In this document: one piece after another, positions 16,770 to 24,881 of the stretch
Numbering within the stretch: position 1 is the first letter of the stretch
Layout: the number at the start of each line of letters is the position of its first letter
Origin: Woeseiaceae bacterium
GTDB lineage: Bacteria > Pseudomonadota > Gammaproteobacteria > Steroidobacterales > Woeseiaceae
Length of the DNA stretch: 64,000 nucleotides
Assembly (NCBI GenBank): GCA_013042375.1
Contig: JABDQH010000075.1
Span: forward strand, 20,208 to 84,207
Reading direction: 5' to 3'
Translations under genes and position numbers: made by a program
The notes under the pieces: generated by a model
What the model saw: the letters and a program-made list of their open reading frames with translations, nothing else
Databases searched by the model: none
Told to the model about the DNA's origin: nothing

Positions 16770-18650
16770 TCAGTTGGTGAGATCGAGCCCCACGATGGCG
16801 GGGTCGTGGTCGGACGCGCGGTACGGCGTGCTGTCGTCGAACAGCCCCGCATCGCGCCCGAACTCGAGGTTGTAGTCGTAGATCGGCGGCTCGTCGGTGT
16901 TGATATGCCACTCGATCGCACCCGTGACCTGCGTGGCGAGTCCGGGAGTCGCGATCGCGTAGTCGTACGCGCCCGACATGCCCTCGAACACGAACGAGTA
17001 GGGGTTCGGCGTGCCGTCCAGCAGGTTGGTCAGGCCGCCGCTCCGGAACACCTCGATCGGGTCTTCGCGGTTGTAGGCATTCATGTCGCCGATGATCAGG
17101 TAGTCGTCGTCGCCGCTCCCGGTCGGGTCGGTCGCAACCCAGTCGACGAGCGCCGATGCTGCGTTGACGCGCGTCAGGTTGCAGTTGCCCTGGCCGTCGC
17201 CGATGTTAGGGTCGCCGTCGGCGTTACAGTCTGATCCCTTGGACTTGAGGTGATTGACGACGACGGACAAGCGCGCCCCGGTTGCATCAACCTCGAAGGC
17301 CTGCGCGAGTGCCGGCCGGTTGCGGTCGTCGTTGAAGCGCGAGTCGACGCTGCGGTCGAGCAGCGCGTAAGCGCCCACGGGGCTCACCCTGGTGACCCGG
17401 TAGATGATGCCCGCCTTGATGACGTCGTCGTGAATCGTGCCCGTGTCGATATAAGCGAAGTCAGCAGATCCGCTGCGCGCGTTCATGGCGTTGACCAGCG
17501 CGCTCAGCGAATCGCTGGCGTTGTTTTCCAGCTCGGTCAGGCCAAGGATATCGGCGCCGGAGTCCACGAGCGCCGTCACGGTTTTCGCGAGCTGCCGGTC
17601 GTATTCCGTGCTGCTGTCCGCGCCACGACATCCGTCGTTGCCGTCGGGACCGCAGATGGAGGCACCGGTGTCGATCGTCGTGAAGAAATTAAGCACGTTG
17701 AACGCGCCGACCCGCAAGCTACCGCCGAGCGCCGGCGCGCCGGGGCGCGGGTTGACGGACACAAATGACGGGTCTGTCGTGGGCATGACGCGCCAGGCCT
17801 CGTCGCCGTCGCCGCCGGAGCCGCGCGAGAATCGCAGGTTGCCGGTCAGCCCGGCGAGCGTGTCGCCGAGACGAATCGAGTAGCCCGCCGCCGTGCCCGC
17901 GTTGAGGTAGTGAACGTCATCGGGATTCTGCTCGGTCAGGCCGTCGTCGAGCACGATCGAGCGCCGTGCCACGAGGTCCCGGTACGCGTCGTAAGCGTCA
18001 ACGCCGGGGGCATTGTCGTTGGTGAACTGGTACAGGCGTCCGCCCTCGGAAAGCGTCACTTCGCCAAAGCGCTCGAGGTTGCGCAGGCGCGTCACGCTGA
18101 GCGTGTCCGGGAACTCGACGAGCATGCCCTCGTAGCGTTCGAGATTGGCGAGCGGGTCGCCGTCGCTGTTCGTAATCGTGCCCGTCGCGGGCAGCTCAAC
18201 GGGCGTTGCCGCGATCGATCCCGTTCCCGTGACGGTGACCGTGTTCGCGTTGATCTGCGTCTCGCCGAAATATTCGGCGACGGTCCCGCTGACCTCGACC
18301 CTGTCGCCGACGTCGACGTCAACGGCCGGGCTGGTGCCGTCAAAGACAAAAACACCATCCGAGGTTGCGGCATTGCCGTCCGCGGAGTCCTGCACGTAGA
18401 AGCCGCGCAGGTTCCTGCGGTCGTCGGCATCGTTGTTCTGGAAATCGCCCGTGACGACGCCCGCGATGCTCACGGATTGCCCGTCGAACGGGCTGGCATT
18501 GCCGGTGCCCTGCAGGGCACCGATCGACTGCGGACCCGAGGACGGCGGGGGCGGATTACTCGAGCCCCCGTTGCCGCCGCCACCGCCACCGCCACTGCCT
18601 CCGCAGGCCGCCGCGGCGCTCGCCGCAATAATCAGGATCAGAATACGCAT
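16770..18650 (-). CDS. ExeM/NucH-family extracellular endonuclease, lipoprotein
   Basis: 626 residues. The N-terminus ends in ASAAAACGGSGGGG, a lipobox followed by a Gly-rich linker. Next is an OB-like domain (SIAGVVTGDFQNNDADDRRN, GFYVQDSADGN) as in ExeM/NucH, then an endonuclease/exonuclease/phosphatase domain. Catalytic motifs are LRVGAFNVLNFF, DILGLTELEN, VVVNHLKSKGSDC, LIIGDMNAYNRED and the final ASDHDPAIVG with the catalytic Asp and His. The family digests extracellular DNA at or outside the cell surface. This could supply nucleosides to the uptake island 20 kb away, but no direct link is visible. Confidence 0.92.
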   Translation of the reverse strand: MRILILIIAASAAAACGGSGGGGGGGNGGSSNPPPPSSGPQSIGALQGTGNASPFDGQSVSIAGVVTGDFQNNDADDRRNLRGFYVQDSADGNAATSDGVFVFDGTSPAVDVDVGDRVEVSGTVAEYFGETQINANTVTVTGTGSIAATPVELPATGTITNSDGDPLANLERYEGMLVEFPDTLSVTRLRNLERFGEVTLSEGGRLYQFTNDNAPGVDAYDAYRDLVARRSIVLDDGLTEQNPDDVHYLNAGTAAGYSIRLGDTLAGLTGNLRFSRGSGGDGDEAWRVMPTTDPSFVSVNPRPGAPALGGSLRVGAFNVLNFFTTIDTGASICGPDGNDGCRGADSSTEYDRQLAKTVTALVDSGADILGLTELENNASDSLSALVNAMNARSGSADFAYIDTGTIHDDVIKAGIIYRVTRVSPVGAYALLDRSVDSRFNDDRNRPALAQAFEVDATGARLSVVVNHLKSKGSDCNADGDPNIGDGQGNCNLTRVNAASALVDWVATDPTGSGDDDYLIIGDMNAYNREDPIEVFRSGGLTNLLDGTPNPYSFVFEGMSGAYDYAIATPGLATQVTGAIEWHINTDEPPIYDYNLEFGRDAGLFDDSTPYRASDHDPAIVGLDLTN

Positions 18651-18670
18651 GCGCGCATTCTAAGGGTTCG

Positions 18671-19369
18671 CTACGCGAGATTGAACAGGAGAAACTCGGC
18701 GTCCGCATGCGCTGTGATCGTTACTTGCTCGTTGCCGCGGATCTGTACGCCGTCGCCGGCGCCCAGCGCCTCACCGTTGACGTCGATGCTGCCCGCCACG
18801 ACCTGCACGAAAATGCGCCGTGCGGCAACGTCGTCGATCGATACCTCGTGCCCCCGCTCGAGGATGCTGGCATACAGCTCGACATCCTGGTGAATCGTCA
18901 GCGAACCGTCGCGGCCGTCGCGCGAGGCGATCAGGCGCAGCGTGTTGAGCTTGTCCTCGCGCGCGAACGGCGTCTGCTCGTAACCGGGTTCGAGGTTCTT
19001 CGCCTCGGGCAGGATCCAGATCTGCAGCAGGTGCAGCTCCTCGTCCTGCGACGGGTTGAATTCGCTGTGCAGCACGCCGGTGCCCGCCGTCATGCGCTGT
19101 ACCTCGCCGGCGCGAATCATGGTGCCGTTACCCATGCTGTCCTTGTGCTCGATCGCGCCGCTGATGATGTAGGTCAGGATCTCCATGTCCCGATGCGGGT
19201 GCATCCCGAACCCCTGGCCCGGCGCGACGCGGTCCTCGTTGATGACGCGCAGGTCACCGAAGTGGATGCGCGCCGGGTCGTAGTAGTCGGCAAAGGAAAA
19301 CGTGTGCCTGGCCTTGAGCCAGCCGTGATCGGCCTTGCCGCGACTGTCGGACTGAATGATCTCGAGCAT
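18671..19369 (-). CDS. Pirin family protein (YhhW-like)
   Basis: 232 residues forming two cupin folds. The N-terminal cupin carries GFGMHPHRDMEILTYIISG and TGVLHSEFNPS, giving the three-His/one-Glu metal site of pirins. YhhW-type pirins can act as quercetin 2,3-dioxygenases, though the physiological substrate is usually unknown. It lies 17 bases after the azoreductase gene on the same strand, and this pair is divergent from a LysR regulator, so redox or electrophile-responsive control is plausible. Confidence 0.93.
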   Translation of the reverse strand: MLEIIQSDSRGKADHGWLKARHTFSFADYYDPARIHFGDLRVINEDRVAPGQGFGMHPHRDMEILTYIISGAIEHKDSMGNGTMIRAGEVQRMTAGTGVLHSEFNPSQDEELHLLQIWILPEAKNLEPGYEQTPFAREDKLNTLRLIASRDGRDGSLTIHQDVELYASILERGHEVSIDDVAARRIFVQVVAGSIDVNGEALGAGDGVQIRGNEQVTITAHADAEFLLFNLA

Positions 19370-19386
19370 TGGAATCTCCTCGTTGT

Positions 19387-20010
19387 TCAGGCAGCGCGCG
19401 GCCCCAGGTGCACGAGTTCGGCGATGCGCGCGCGCGCTGCATCGAGCGCCTCGTGATTGCCGCGATCTGCGCCCCTGGCGCCGATGAACTCGATATCGGT
19501 GATACCGACGAAGCCGAGTACGTGACGCAGGTAGGGAGTGGCAAAATCGACGGGGCTGCCGACCGGCACGCCGCCGGACGGCACTACGACGTAGGTCTTC
19601 CTGTCGGCCAGCAGTCCCTCGACACCGTCTTTGGTGTAGCGGAACGTCAGGCGTGCCCGCGCGATCATATCGACCCAGGCTTTTAGCGACGCCGGGATCG
19701 AGAAATTGTAGATCGGTGTGCCGATGACGAGGACGTCGGCAGCGGCCAGCTCGGCGACGAGTTGATCGGACAAGGCGAGCTTGTCGCGCTGCTCGTCGTC
19801 GCGCTCTTCCTCGGGCGTGTTATTGGCTGCTACCCATTCCTCGTCCACGAACGGCAGGCCCGTCGCCACGTTTCGCCGGGTGACGTGCACGTCGTTGTGA
19901 CGTTCCTGCAGCGCTGCGATCAGGTCGCCCACCAGTTGCCGGCTCATCGACGAGGCGCCGCGCGCGCTGGCGTTGATATGCAGGATATTCAGAGGATCTT
20001 TCTCACTCAT
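19387..20010 (-). CDS. azoR: FMN-dependent NADH:quinone oxidoreductase / azoreductase
   Basis: 207 residues from MSEKDPLNILHINASARG. The earlier in-frame Met is passed over because GGAG precedes this ATG. The flavodoxin-like fold shows the FMN loop SARGASSMSRQL near the N-terminus, then GTPIYNFSIPASLKAWVDMI and ARLTFRYTKDGVEGLLADR, the hallmark AzoR segment, and VVPSGGVPVGSPVDF. It reduces quinones and azo compounds with NADH. It is transcribed together with the pirin gene, away from the LysR gene. Confidence 0.92.
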   Translation of the reverse strand: MSEKDPLNILHINASARGASSMSRQLVGDLIAALQERHNDVHVTRRNVATGLPFVDEEWVAANNTPEEERDDEQRDKLALSDQLVAELAAADVLVIGTPIYNFSIPASLKAWVDMIARARLTFRYTKDGVEGLLADRKTYVVVPSGGVPVGSPVDFATPYLRHVLGFVGITDIEFIGARGADRGNHEALDAARARIAELVHLGPRAA

Positions 20011-20053
20011 GGTGCTGTGCTCCGGAGGCAGCTTTATTAACGATCGGGAGAGC

Positions 20054-20122
20054 ATATTGGTCGTATATTGGTAAATAAACATTGATTTAGGAACAATATT
20101 GTTCGCAAAATAGCAACAATAT
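20054..20122. promoter_or_regulatory. Operator cluster between azoR and lysR-type gene
   Basis: The 110-base divergent region contains a perfect 14-bp palindrome GAACAATATTGTTC (20091-20104), a nearby half-site AACAATAT (20115-20122) that reaches into the LysR start, and two direct ATATTGGT copies (20054-20061 and 20065-20072) spaced exactly 11 bp, one helical turn. Such an array fits a LysR-type activator binding its own divergent promoter. Binding is inferred from layout. Confidence 0.6.
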
Positions 20123-21041
20123 GGACCGATTCGAGGATTTACAGGCCTTTGTCGCCGTGGTCGAGGCGGGCAGCTTCACAGCCGCAGCACAGCGGCTCGA
20201 TGCGGCCAAATCGGTTGTCAGCCGGCGGGTGTCGGCACTCGAGCGACGACTCGGCGTGCAGCTCCTGCATCGCACGACGCGGCGGCTGAGCCTCACGGAT
20301 ACCGGGCGCAGCTTCTACGAGGAAAGCGCCCGCATCCTTGCCGACCTCGAGGAAGCCGAGTCAGCGGCGCAGCAGGAGCATGGCGAGCTGCGGGGCGCGT
20401 TGCGCGTCGCATTGCCGCTGTCGTTCGGCGTCAGGCACATGTGCAAGCCGGTCGCCGCGTTTTCCAAGCTCCACCGGGATATCCGCTTCGACCTGAACCT
20501 CAACGATCGTTACGTCGACCTGGTCGAGGAGGGCATGGATCTCGGCATTCGCATCGGGCACCTGCGGGATTCGTCGCTGATCGCGCGCAAGCTGTTCGAC
20601 ATGCGCAGCATCGTGTGCGCGTCACCGGGCTACCTCAAGAGTCATGGCGAGCCGCGGACGCCTGTCGAACTGGGCGACCACGATTGTCTCGTGTATTCGA
20701 ATCTCGCCGACGCCGACACGCTATCATGGAAGGCAGCCAACGGCCGCGAGCGGTCGGTTGCGCTGAACTCGATCATGCGCGCTAATAGTGGTGACTTTCT
20801 CGCCAACGCGGCAGCGCATGGGATGGGCATCGTAATTCAGCCGACATTTTTGGCATCCGAATCGATTCGCAGGGGAAACCTCGTGCCTGTATTGACTGAC
20901 ATCGACTGGCCAGCGACACCGGCGCACGCCGTTTATCCGCCGACGCGGCACCTCTCTCACCGGGTACGCGCTTTCATCGACTTCCTGGTCGAGCGATTTG
21001 CGGGCACGCCCCCGTGGGACCGTGACTGCGAGGCCATTTGA
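20121..21041 (+). CDS. LysR family transcriptional regulator
   Basis: 306 residues. The N-terminal winged helix-turn-helix reads MDRFEDLQAFVAVVEAGSFT, then AAAQRLDAAKSVVSRRVSAL and ERRLGVQLLHRTTRRLSLT. The C-terminal substrate-binding domain includes LRVALPLSFGVRHM and the LDLGIRIGHLRDSSLIARKL pattern typical of the AaeR/PA0477-like subgroup. It most likely controls the divergent azoR-pirin pair and the downstream NAD(P)-binding protein gene, through the palindrome at its 5' end. The inducer is unknown. Confidence 0.93.
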   Translation: MDRFEDLQAFVAVVEAGSFTAAAQRLDAAKSVVSRRVSALERRLGVQLLHRTTRRLSLTDTGRSFYEESARILADLEEAESAAQQEHGELRGALRVALPLSFGVRHMCKPVAAFSKLHRDIRFDLNLNDRYVDLVEEGMDLGIRIGHLRDSSLIARKLFDMRSIVCASPGYLKSHGEPRTPVELGDHDCLVYSNLADADTLSWKAANGRERSVALNSIMRANSGDFLANAAAHGMGIVIQPTFLASESIRRGNLVPVLTDIDWPATPAHAVYPPTRHLSHRVRAFIDFLVERFAGTPPWDRDCEAI

Positions 21042-21043
21042 CC

Positions 21044-21937
21044 ATGCGCGTAGCAATTATCGGCGGCACCGGGTTCGTGGGTTCCTATATCGTGGACGCG
21101 CTCCTCGCACAGGGGCACGAGGTCAGCGTGCTCGTGCGAGCGGGCAGCGAGGGCAAGGTCCGCGGCAGCGACCAGGTGCGCACAGTCACGGGCGACCTGG
21201 ATTCCAAAGCCGCACTGAACGAACTCCTGGGCGGACAGGAGGCAGCCATCTACAACGTCGGCCTGTTGCGAGAGTTTCCGCGCAAGGGCATTACCTTCGA
21301 GGCGACCCAGTACCAGGGTGTCGTCGACACGGTTGCAGCCGCAAAGGCGCAGAAGGTGCCGCGGCTGCTGCTAATGAGCGCCATTGGCGTCAAGGAGGAC
21401 GGCACGAAATACCAGTCGACCAAGCGCCGCGCCGAGAAACACGCGCTCGCGTCCGGTCTCGACGTCACCGTCTTGCGGCCGTCCGTCATCTTCGGCGATC
21501 CGCGCGGCACCATGGAGTTTGCGACGCAGCTGCACCGGGACATGGTTGGTCCGCCGCTGCCGGCGGTCGAGTTCACGGGTGTGCGCATGTCGCCGGTCGC
21601 TGTCACCGACGTCGCCGGTGCGTTTGTCGCGGCGCTCGGCGATCCTGCAACGATCGGCGCGACGATCGAGCTCGCCGGACCGGAGGTGCTCGAATGGGGC
21701 GAGATGGTGCGTCGCATCGCGGCCGCCGTGGGCAGGAAAAAGACCGTGTTGCCGATGCCGTTGGGGCTGATGCGCCTCGGCGCCACGTTGTTCGACTGGC
21801 TGCCGTTCTACCCGGTGACGCGTGACCAGCTGACGATGCTCGCGGAGGGCAACACGGGAACCCCCGATGCGCTGCAGGGTCTCATCGGAAGAGCGGCAAG
21901 ACCATTTACCGCCGAATCCCTGAGCTACCTGAGCTGA
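21044..21937 (+). CDS. NAD(P)H-binding Rossmann protein (NDUFA9-like atypical SDR)
   Basis: 297 residues from MRVAIIGGTGFVGSYIVDAL, with the Gly-rich dinucleotide motif GGTGFVG at residues 7-13. A YQSTKRRAEKHA stretch occupies the region of the usual SDR Tyr/Lys pair, and VLRPSVIFGDP is typical of NAD(P)-binding NDUFA9-like proteins. This group includes quinone- or flavin-related reductases and assembly factors. The substrate is unknown. The gene starts two bases after the LysR stop and is likely cotranscribed with it. Confidence 0.85.
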   Translation: MRVAIIGGTGFVGSYIVDALLAQGHEVSVLVRAGSEGKVRGSDQVRTVTGDLDSKAALNELLGGQEAAIYNVGLLREFPRKGITFEATQYQGVVDTVAAAKAQKVPRLLLMSAIGVKEDGTKYQSTKRRAEKHALASGLDVTVLRPSVIFGDPRGTMEFATQLHRDMVGPPLPAVEFTGVRMSPVAVTDVAGAFVAALGDPATIGATIELAGPEVLEWGEMVRRIAAAVGRKKTVLPMPLGLMRLGATLFDWLPFYPVTRDQLTMLAEGNTGTPDALQGLIGRAARPFTAESLSYLS

Positions 21938-21949
21938 TAAACTTCCGCC

Positions 21950-22330
21950 ATGCACAAGACCATCGCCATTCTTATCGCCACGGCGCTGCTGGCCGCGAGC
22001 ACGCCGGCCGAGGCGAAGACCCGGGTCGCCGAGTTCAAGGGCTCGGGTAACACGACGACGGCCATCTTCCGCGTCGACTCACCATGGTTGCTCGACTGGC
22101 GACTTGACGGTGACTATGACCAGCTCGTCGGGCTCGAGATTACCCTGGTCGAGGCGCGCCAGAGCCGTCACATCGGCCGCGTCCTGTACACGAAGCGGCG
22201 CGGCAATGGCGTCAAGATGTTCCACACTGCGGGTTTGTACCAGCTTCGCATCAGTTCGACCCTGGCGCGCTGGACAGTCAGGATCGAACAGCTCACGCGC
22301 GAAGAAGCCGAACTCTACGCACCCAAGTAA
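21950..22330 (+). CDS. Small secreted protein of unknown function
   Basis: 126 residues with a signal peptide (MHKTIAILIATALLAASTPA, cleavage near AEA-KT). The mature part of about 100 residues is predicted to be mostly beta (STLARWTVRIEQL, DSPWLLDWRLDGD, LVGLEITLVEA). No cysteine or catalytic motif is seen. The family is not recognised. It lies 12 bases after the Rossmann protein gene. Confidence 0.65.
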   Translation: MHKTIAILIATALLAASTPAEAKTRVAEFKGSGNTTTAIFRVDSPWLLDWRLDGDYDQLVGLEITLVEARQSRHIGRVLYTKRRGNGVKMFHTAGLYQLRISSTLARWTVRIEQLTREEAELYAPK

Positions 22331-22387
22331 CGTCCCCGGTAACCTCACGGAGTCGCCTGCGCCTGCCGTCTGTGCGATTATCGGCCC

Positions 22388-23485
22388 GTGGAACAAGCGC
22401 CCAGGAAGAAAACCAGCGCGATCGTAATCACCGCGGCGCTGGTGGTCGTTATTTACGGCATGCAAATAATGTCGGTGCTACTCGTACCGTTCCTCATCGC
22501 CGCGTTCCTGGCACTCATCACGGTGCGCCCAATGCTCTGGCTGCAGGCACACCGCGTCCCGTCATTTCTCGCCGCGCTGCTCATCGTGACCATGCTCATG
22601 CTGATGCTCGCGATCGTCGGCACGATCCTCGGCACCTCGATCGCGGAATTCACGGCCAAGGTGCCGAGCTACCAGCAGCGGCTCGACGTGATCATCGCCG
22701 GCGTGTTCGATTTCATAGTCAAGAACTTCAAGCTGGACGAGTCGGTCGAGAGCCTCGGCGACATGATCGACCCGGGGTTCGCGATGGGCCTTGTCGCCGG
22801 GCTGCTCAATAGCCTTCGGGAAGTCCTGACGAATACCTTCCTGATCATCTTCACGATGATCTTCATCCTGCTCGAGGCGGGGACGGCCAAGACGAAGTTC
22901 CGGGCGGCTTTCGGCTCGTCCGCCGACAACATCGAGAACGTGCGCGAGTTCATGCGCAATCTCGGCCGCTACCTCGGCATCAAGACGCTGGTCAGCATGG
23001 CCACGGGCGTGCTGGCGGGTCTGCTCACCTGGTCGATCGGCCTCGACTTCCCGCTGCTATGGGCGATGCTCGCTTTCCTTCTCAACTACGTGCCGACGAT
23101 CGGCTCGATCATTGCCGCTGTACCCGCGATCCTGCTCGCGCTCATTCAGATCGGCTATGGTGCGGCCGGCGCGACGGCGCTCGGCTTCATCAGCATCAAT
23201 ATCGTGTTCGGCAACTTCCTCGAGCCCAGGCTCATGGGTTACGGAGTCGGCATTTCGCCGCTCGTCGTATTCGTCGGCCTGGTTGCGTGGGGGTGGATAT
23301 TCGGGCCCGTCGGCATGCTGTTGTCCGTGCCGCTGACCATGACGCTGAAGATGGCGCTCGAGAAGGACGAGCGCACGCGCTGGGTAGCCATCCTGCTCGG
23401 TTCGGAGCGCGATGCCGAGTACGCGCTGCGCGTGCGCGAAATCGCAGAGGCGCGTGCCGCTCAGGCGACGTCGACGTCCTCGTAA
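22388..23485 (+). CDS. AI-2E family transporter (PerM/YdiK-like)
   Basis: 365 residues with a GTG start and about eight membrane helices. The family pattern is visible: two N-terminal helices (IVITAALVVVIYGMQIMSVL, LVPFLIAAFLALI), a soluble segment of about 100 residues, and the C-terminal helices with LLWAMLAFLLNYVPTIGSII and the conserved GNFLEPRLMG. Members have been implicated in export of AI-2, ions or other small molecules; the specific solute is not predictable. Its last 25 bases overlap the 3' end of the convergent CBS-domain gene. Confidence 0.9.
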   Translation: MEQAPRKKTSAIVITAALVVVIYGMQIMSVLLVPFLIAAFLALITVRPMLWLQAHRVPSFLAALLIVTMLMLMLAIVGTILGTSIAEFTAKVPSYQQRLDVIIAGVFDFIVKNFKLDESVESLGDMIDPGFAMGLVAGLLNSLREVLTNTFLIIFTMIFILLEAGTAKTKFRAAFGSSADNIENVREFMRNLGRYLGIKTLVSMATGVLAGLLTWSIGLDFPLLWAMLAFLLNYVPTIGSIIAAVPAILLALIQIGYGAAGATALGFISINIVFGNFLEPRLMGYGVGISPLVVFVGLVAWGWIFGPVGMLLSVPLTMTLKMALEKDERTRWVAILLGSERDAEYALRVREIAEARAAQATSTSS

Positions 23486-23916
23486 TCCTCCGTCACCGGC
23501 TCGGTTTCCTCGATCTGCTCGAGCAGGTTGATCGCCACGGCGACGAAGTCCGTATCGGTGATGATGCCGACGAGCTTGTCGCCGTCGAGGACCGGCAGGC
23601 AGCCGATCTTGTGTTTCTCGAGAAACAGGGCGGCATGGCGCAGGCTGGCATTGATGTCGACCGTGGCGACGTCGGTGACCATCGTATCCTTGATGCCGAT
23701 CTCGTCGGCATGAATGCGGCTCCGGTCGTCGCGCAGGAAGCTGTCCGTCGCGGCCAGCACGTTGGTCAGCGTCACGAGGCCGACGATCCTGTCCTCGTCC
23801 ATCACGGGAATGTGGTGAATCCGGTGCTCATGCATCAATGAGCGGGCCTCGGCCAGGGTCGCCGATGGCGACACCGTGATCAGGTTGGTGCTCATGATGG
23901 CTTCGATGCTGAACAT
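23461..23916 (-). CDS. CBS-domain pair protein
   Basis: 151 residues made of two CBS motifs: residues about 6-60 (MSTNLITVSPSATLAEARSL, HRIHHIPVMDEDRIVGLVTL) and about 78-135 (MVTDVATVDINASLRHAALF, IGCLPVLDGDKLVGIITDTD). Such stand-alone pairs bind adenine nucleotides such as AMP or ATP and act as sensor modules. An AGGAAGGA ribosome site precedes the ATG. The C-terminus is acidic. It is convergent with the AI-2E gene and divergent from the export cassette at 24105. Confidence 0.92.
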   Translation of the reverse strand: MFSIEAIMSTNLITVSPSATLAEARSLMHEHRIHHIPVMDEDRIVGLVTLTNVLAATDSFLRDDRSRIHADEIGIKDTMVTDVATVDINASLRHAALFLEKHKIGCLPVLDGDKLVGIITDTDFVAVAINLLEQIEETEPVTEDYEDVDVA

Positions 23917-24104
23917 GGTCCTTCCTTTATTCTCGTATCCCGTCCTCCCATAACCAGTCTATCCTCGATGGGCAGGGGGACCATAGCGACAAACACCTAT
24001 GGCTACTGCGTAAGCAGATGATTTCAATAGGGGTACTGCGGATGCCCCGGGGAACGCCGATGTGAAATATTGAGCATCCTCCCGGGGTGCTGGTCCAATA
24101 ATCC

Positions 24105-24857
24105 ATGAACAGACGCTACCCGTATTTGCTGCTGCTGCTCGCGACGCCTGTCTTCGCGCTGGACACGGAGCGCTGCGCGACGCAGATTGTCAGCGACGCC
24201 GTCGATCACTGGCGCGGCCTGTCGTCGTACTCGGTCATGACCATGGTCATCCATCGCCCCGACTGGGAGCGCTCGATGACGATGCGAGCCTGGACCAAGG
24301 GAGACGAGCGCACGCTCGTGCGTGTTATCGAGCCGAAGAAGGATCGCGGCAACGGCACCCTCACCGACGACGACACGATGTGGAGTTTCTCGCCCAAGGT
24401 GAACCGTGTGATCAAGGTGCCATCGTCGATGATGGGCCAGAGCTGGATGGGCTCGGATTTTTCCAATCGTGACGTCGCGCGCGCCGACGACATCATCGAT
24501 CAGTACGAGCACTCCATCCTGTCTACCGAGGAGGTGGACGGCAAGACGGTTTACACGATCGAATCGATACCGCACGAGGACGCCGCCGTTGTCTGGGGCA
24601 GCGAGGTTCTGCGCATCCGCGAAGATCACGTCGTGCTCGCGCACGCGTTCTACGATCAGGACGGGGAACTGGTCAAGTCGCTCGTCTCCCATGAGATCGC
24701 CGATATGGGCGGGCGCACGATTGCTTCGCGCCAGCGCATGACGAAGGCGGACAACCCGGACGAGTGGACCGAGATCGCCGTTATCGAGATCGAGTATGAG
24801 CTCGAGTTGAAGGACAGCCTGTTTACCTTGTCGAACCTGAGGAATCCACGCGAGTAA
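24105..24857 (+). CDS. Outer membrane lipoprotein-sorting (LolA-like) protein
   Basis: 250 residues with a signal peptide (MNRRYPYLLLLLATPVFA). The mature protein is LolA/LppX-like, an open beta-barrel that carries lipid or lipoprotein through the periplasm, with typical segments TMRAWTKGDERTLVRVIEP, MWSFSPKVNRVIKVPSSMM and GSDFSNRDVARADDIID. It is the first gene of a five-gene cassette: two FtsX-type permeases, a LolD-like ATPase and an outer-membrane barrel follow with small gaps or overlaps. Role in lipid or lipoprotein trafficking is inferred. Confidence 0.88.
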   Translation: MNRRYPYLLLLLATPVFALDTERCATQIVSDAVDHWRGLSSYSVMTMVIHRPDWERSMTMRAWTKGDERTLVRVIEPKKDRGNGTLTDDDTMWSFSPKVNRVIKVPSSMMGQSWMGSDFSNRDVARADDIIDQYEHSILSTEEVDGKTVYTIESIPHEDAAVVWGSEVLRIREDHVVLAHAFYDQDGELVKSLVSHEIADMGGRTIASRQRMTKADNPDEWTEIAVIEIEYELELKDSLFTLSNLRNPRE

Positions 24858-24881
24858 GTGCCCTGCCGCATGAGTTTGTAA

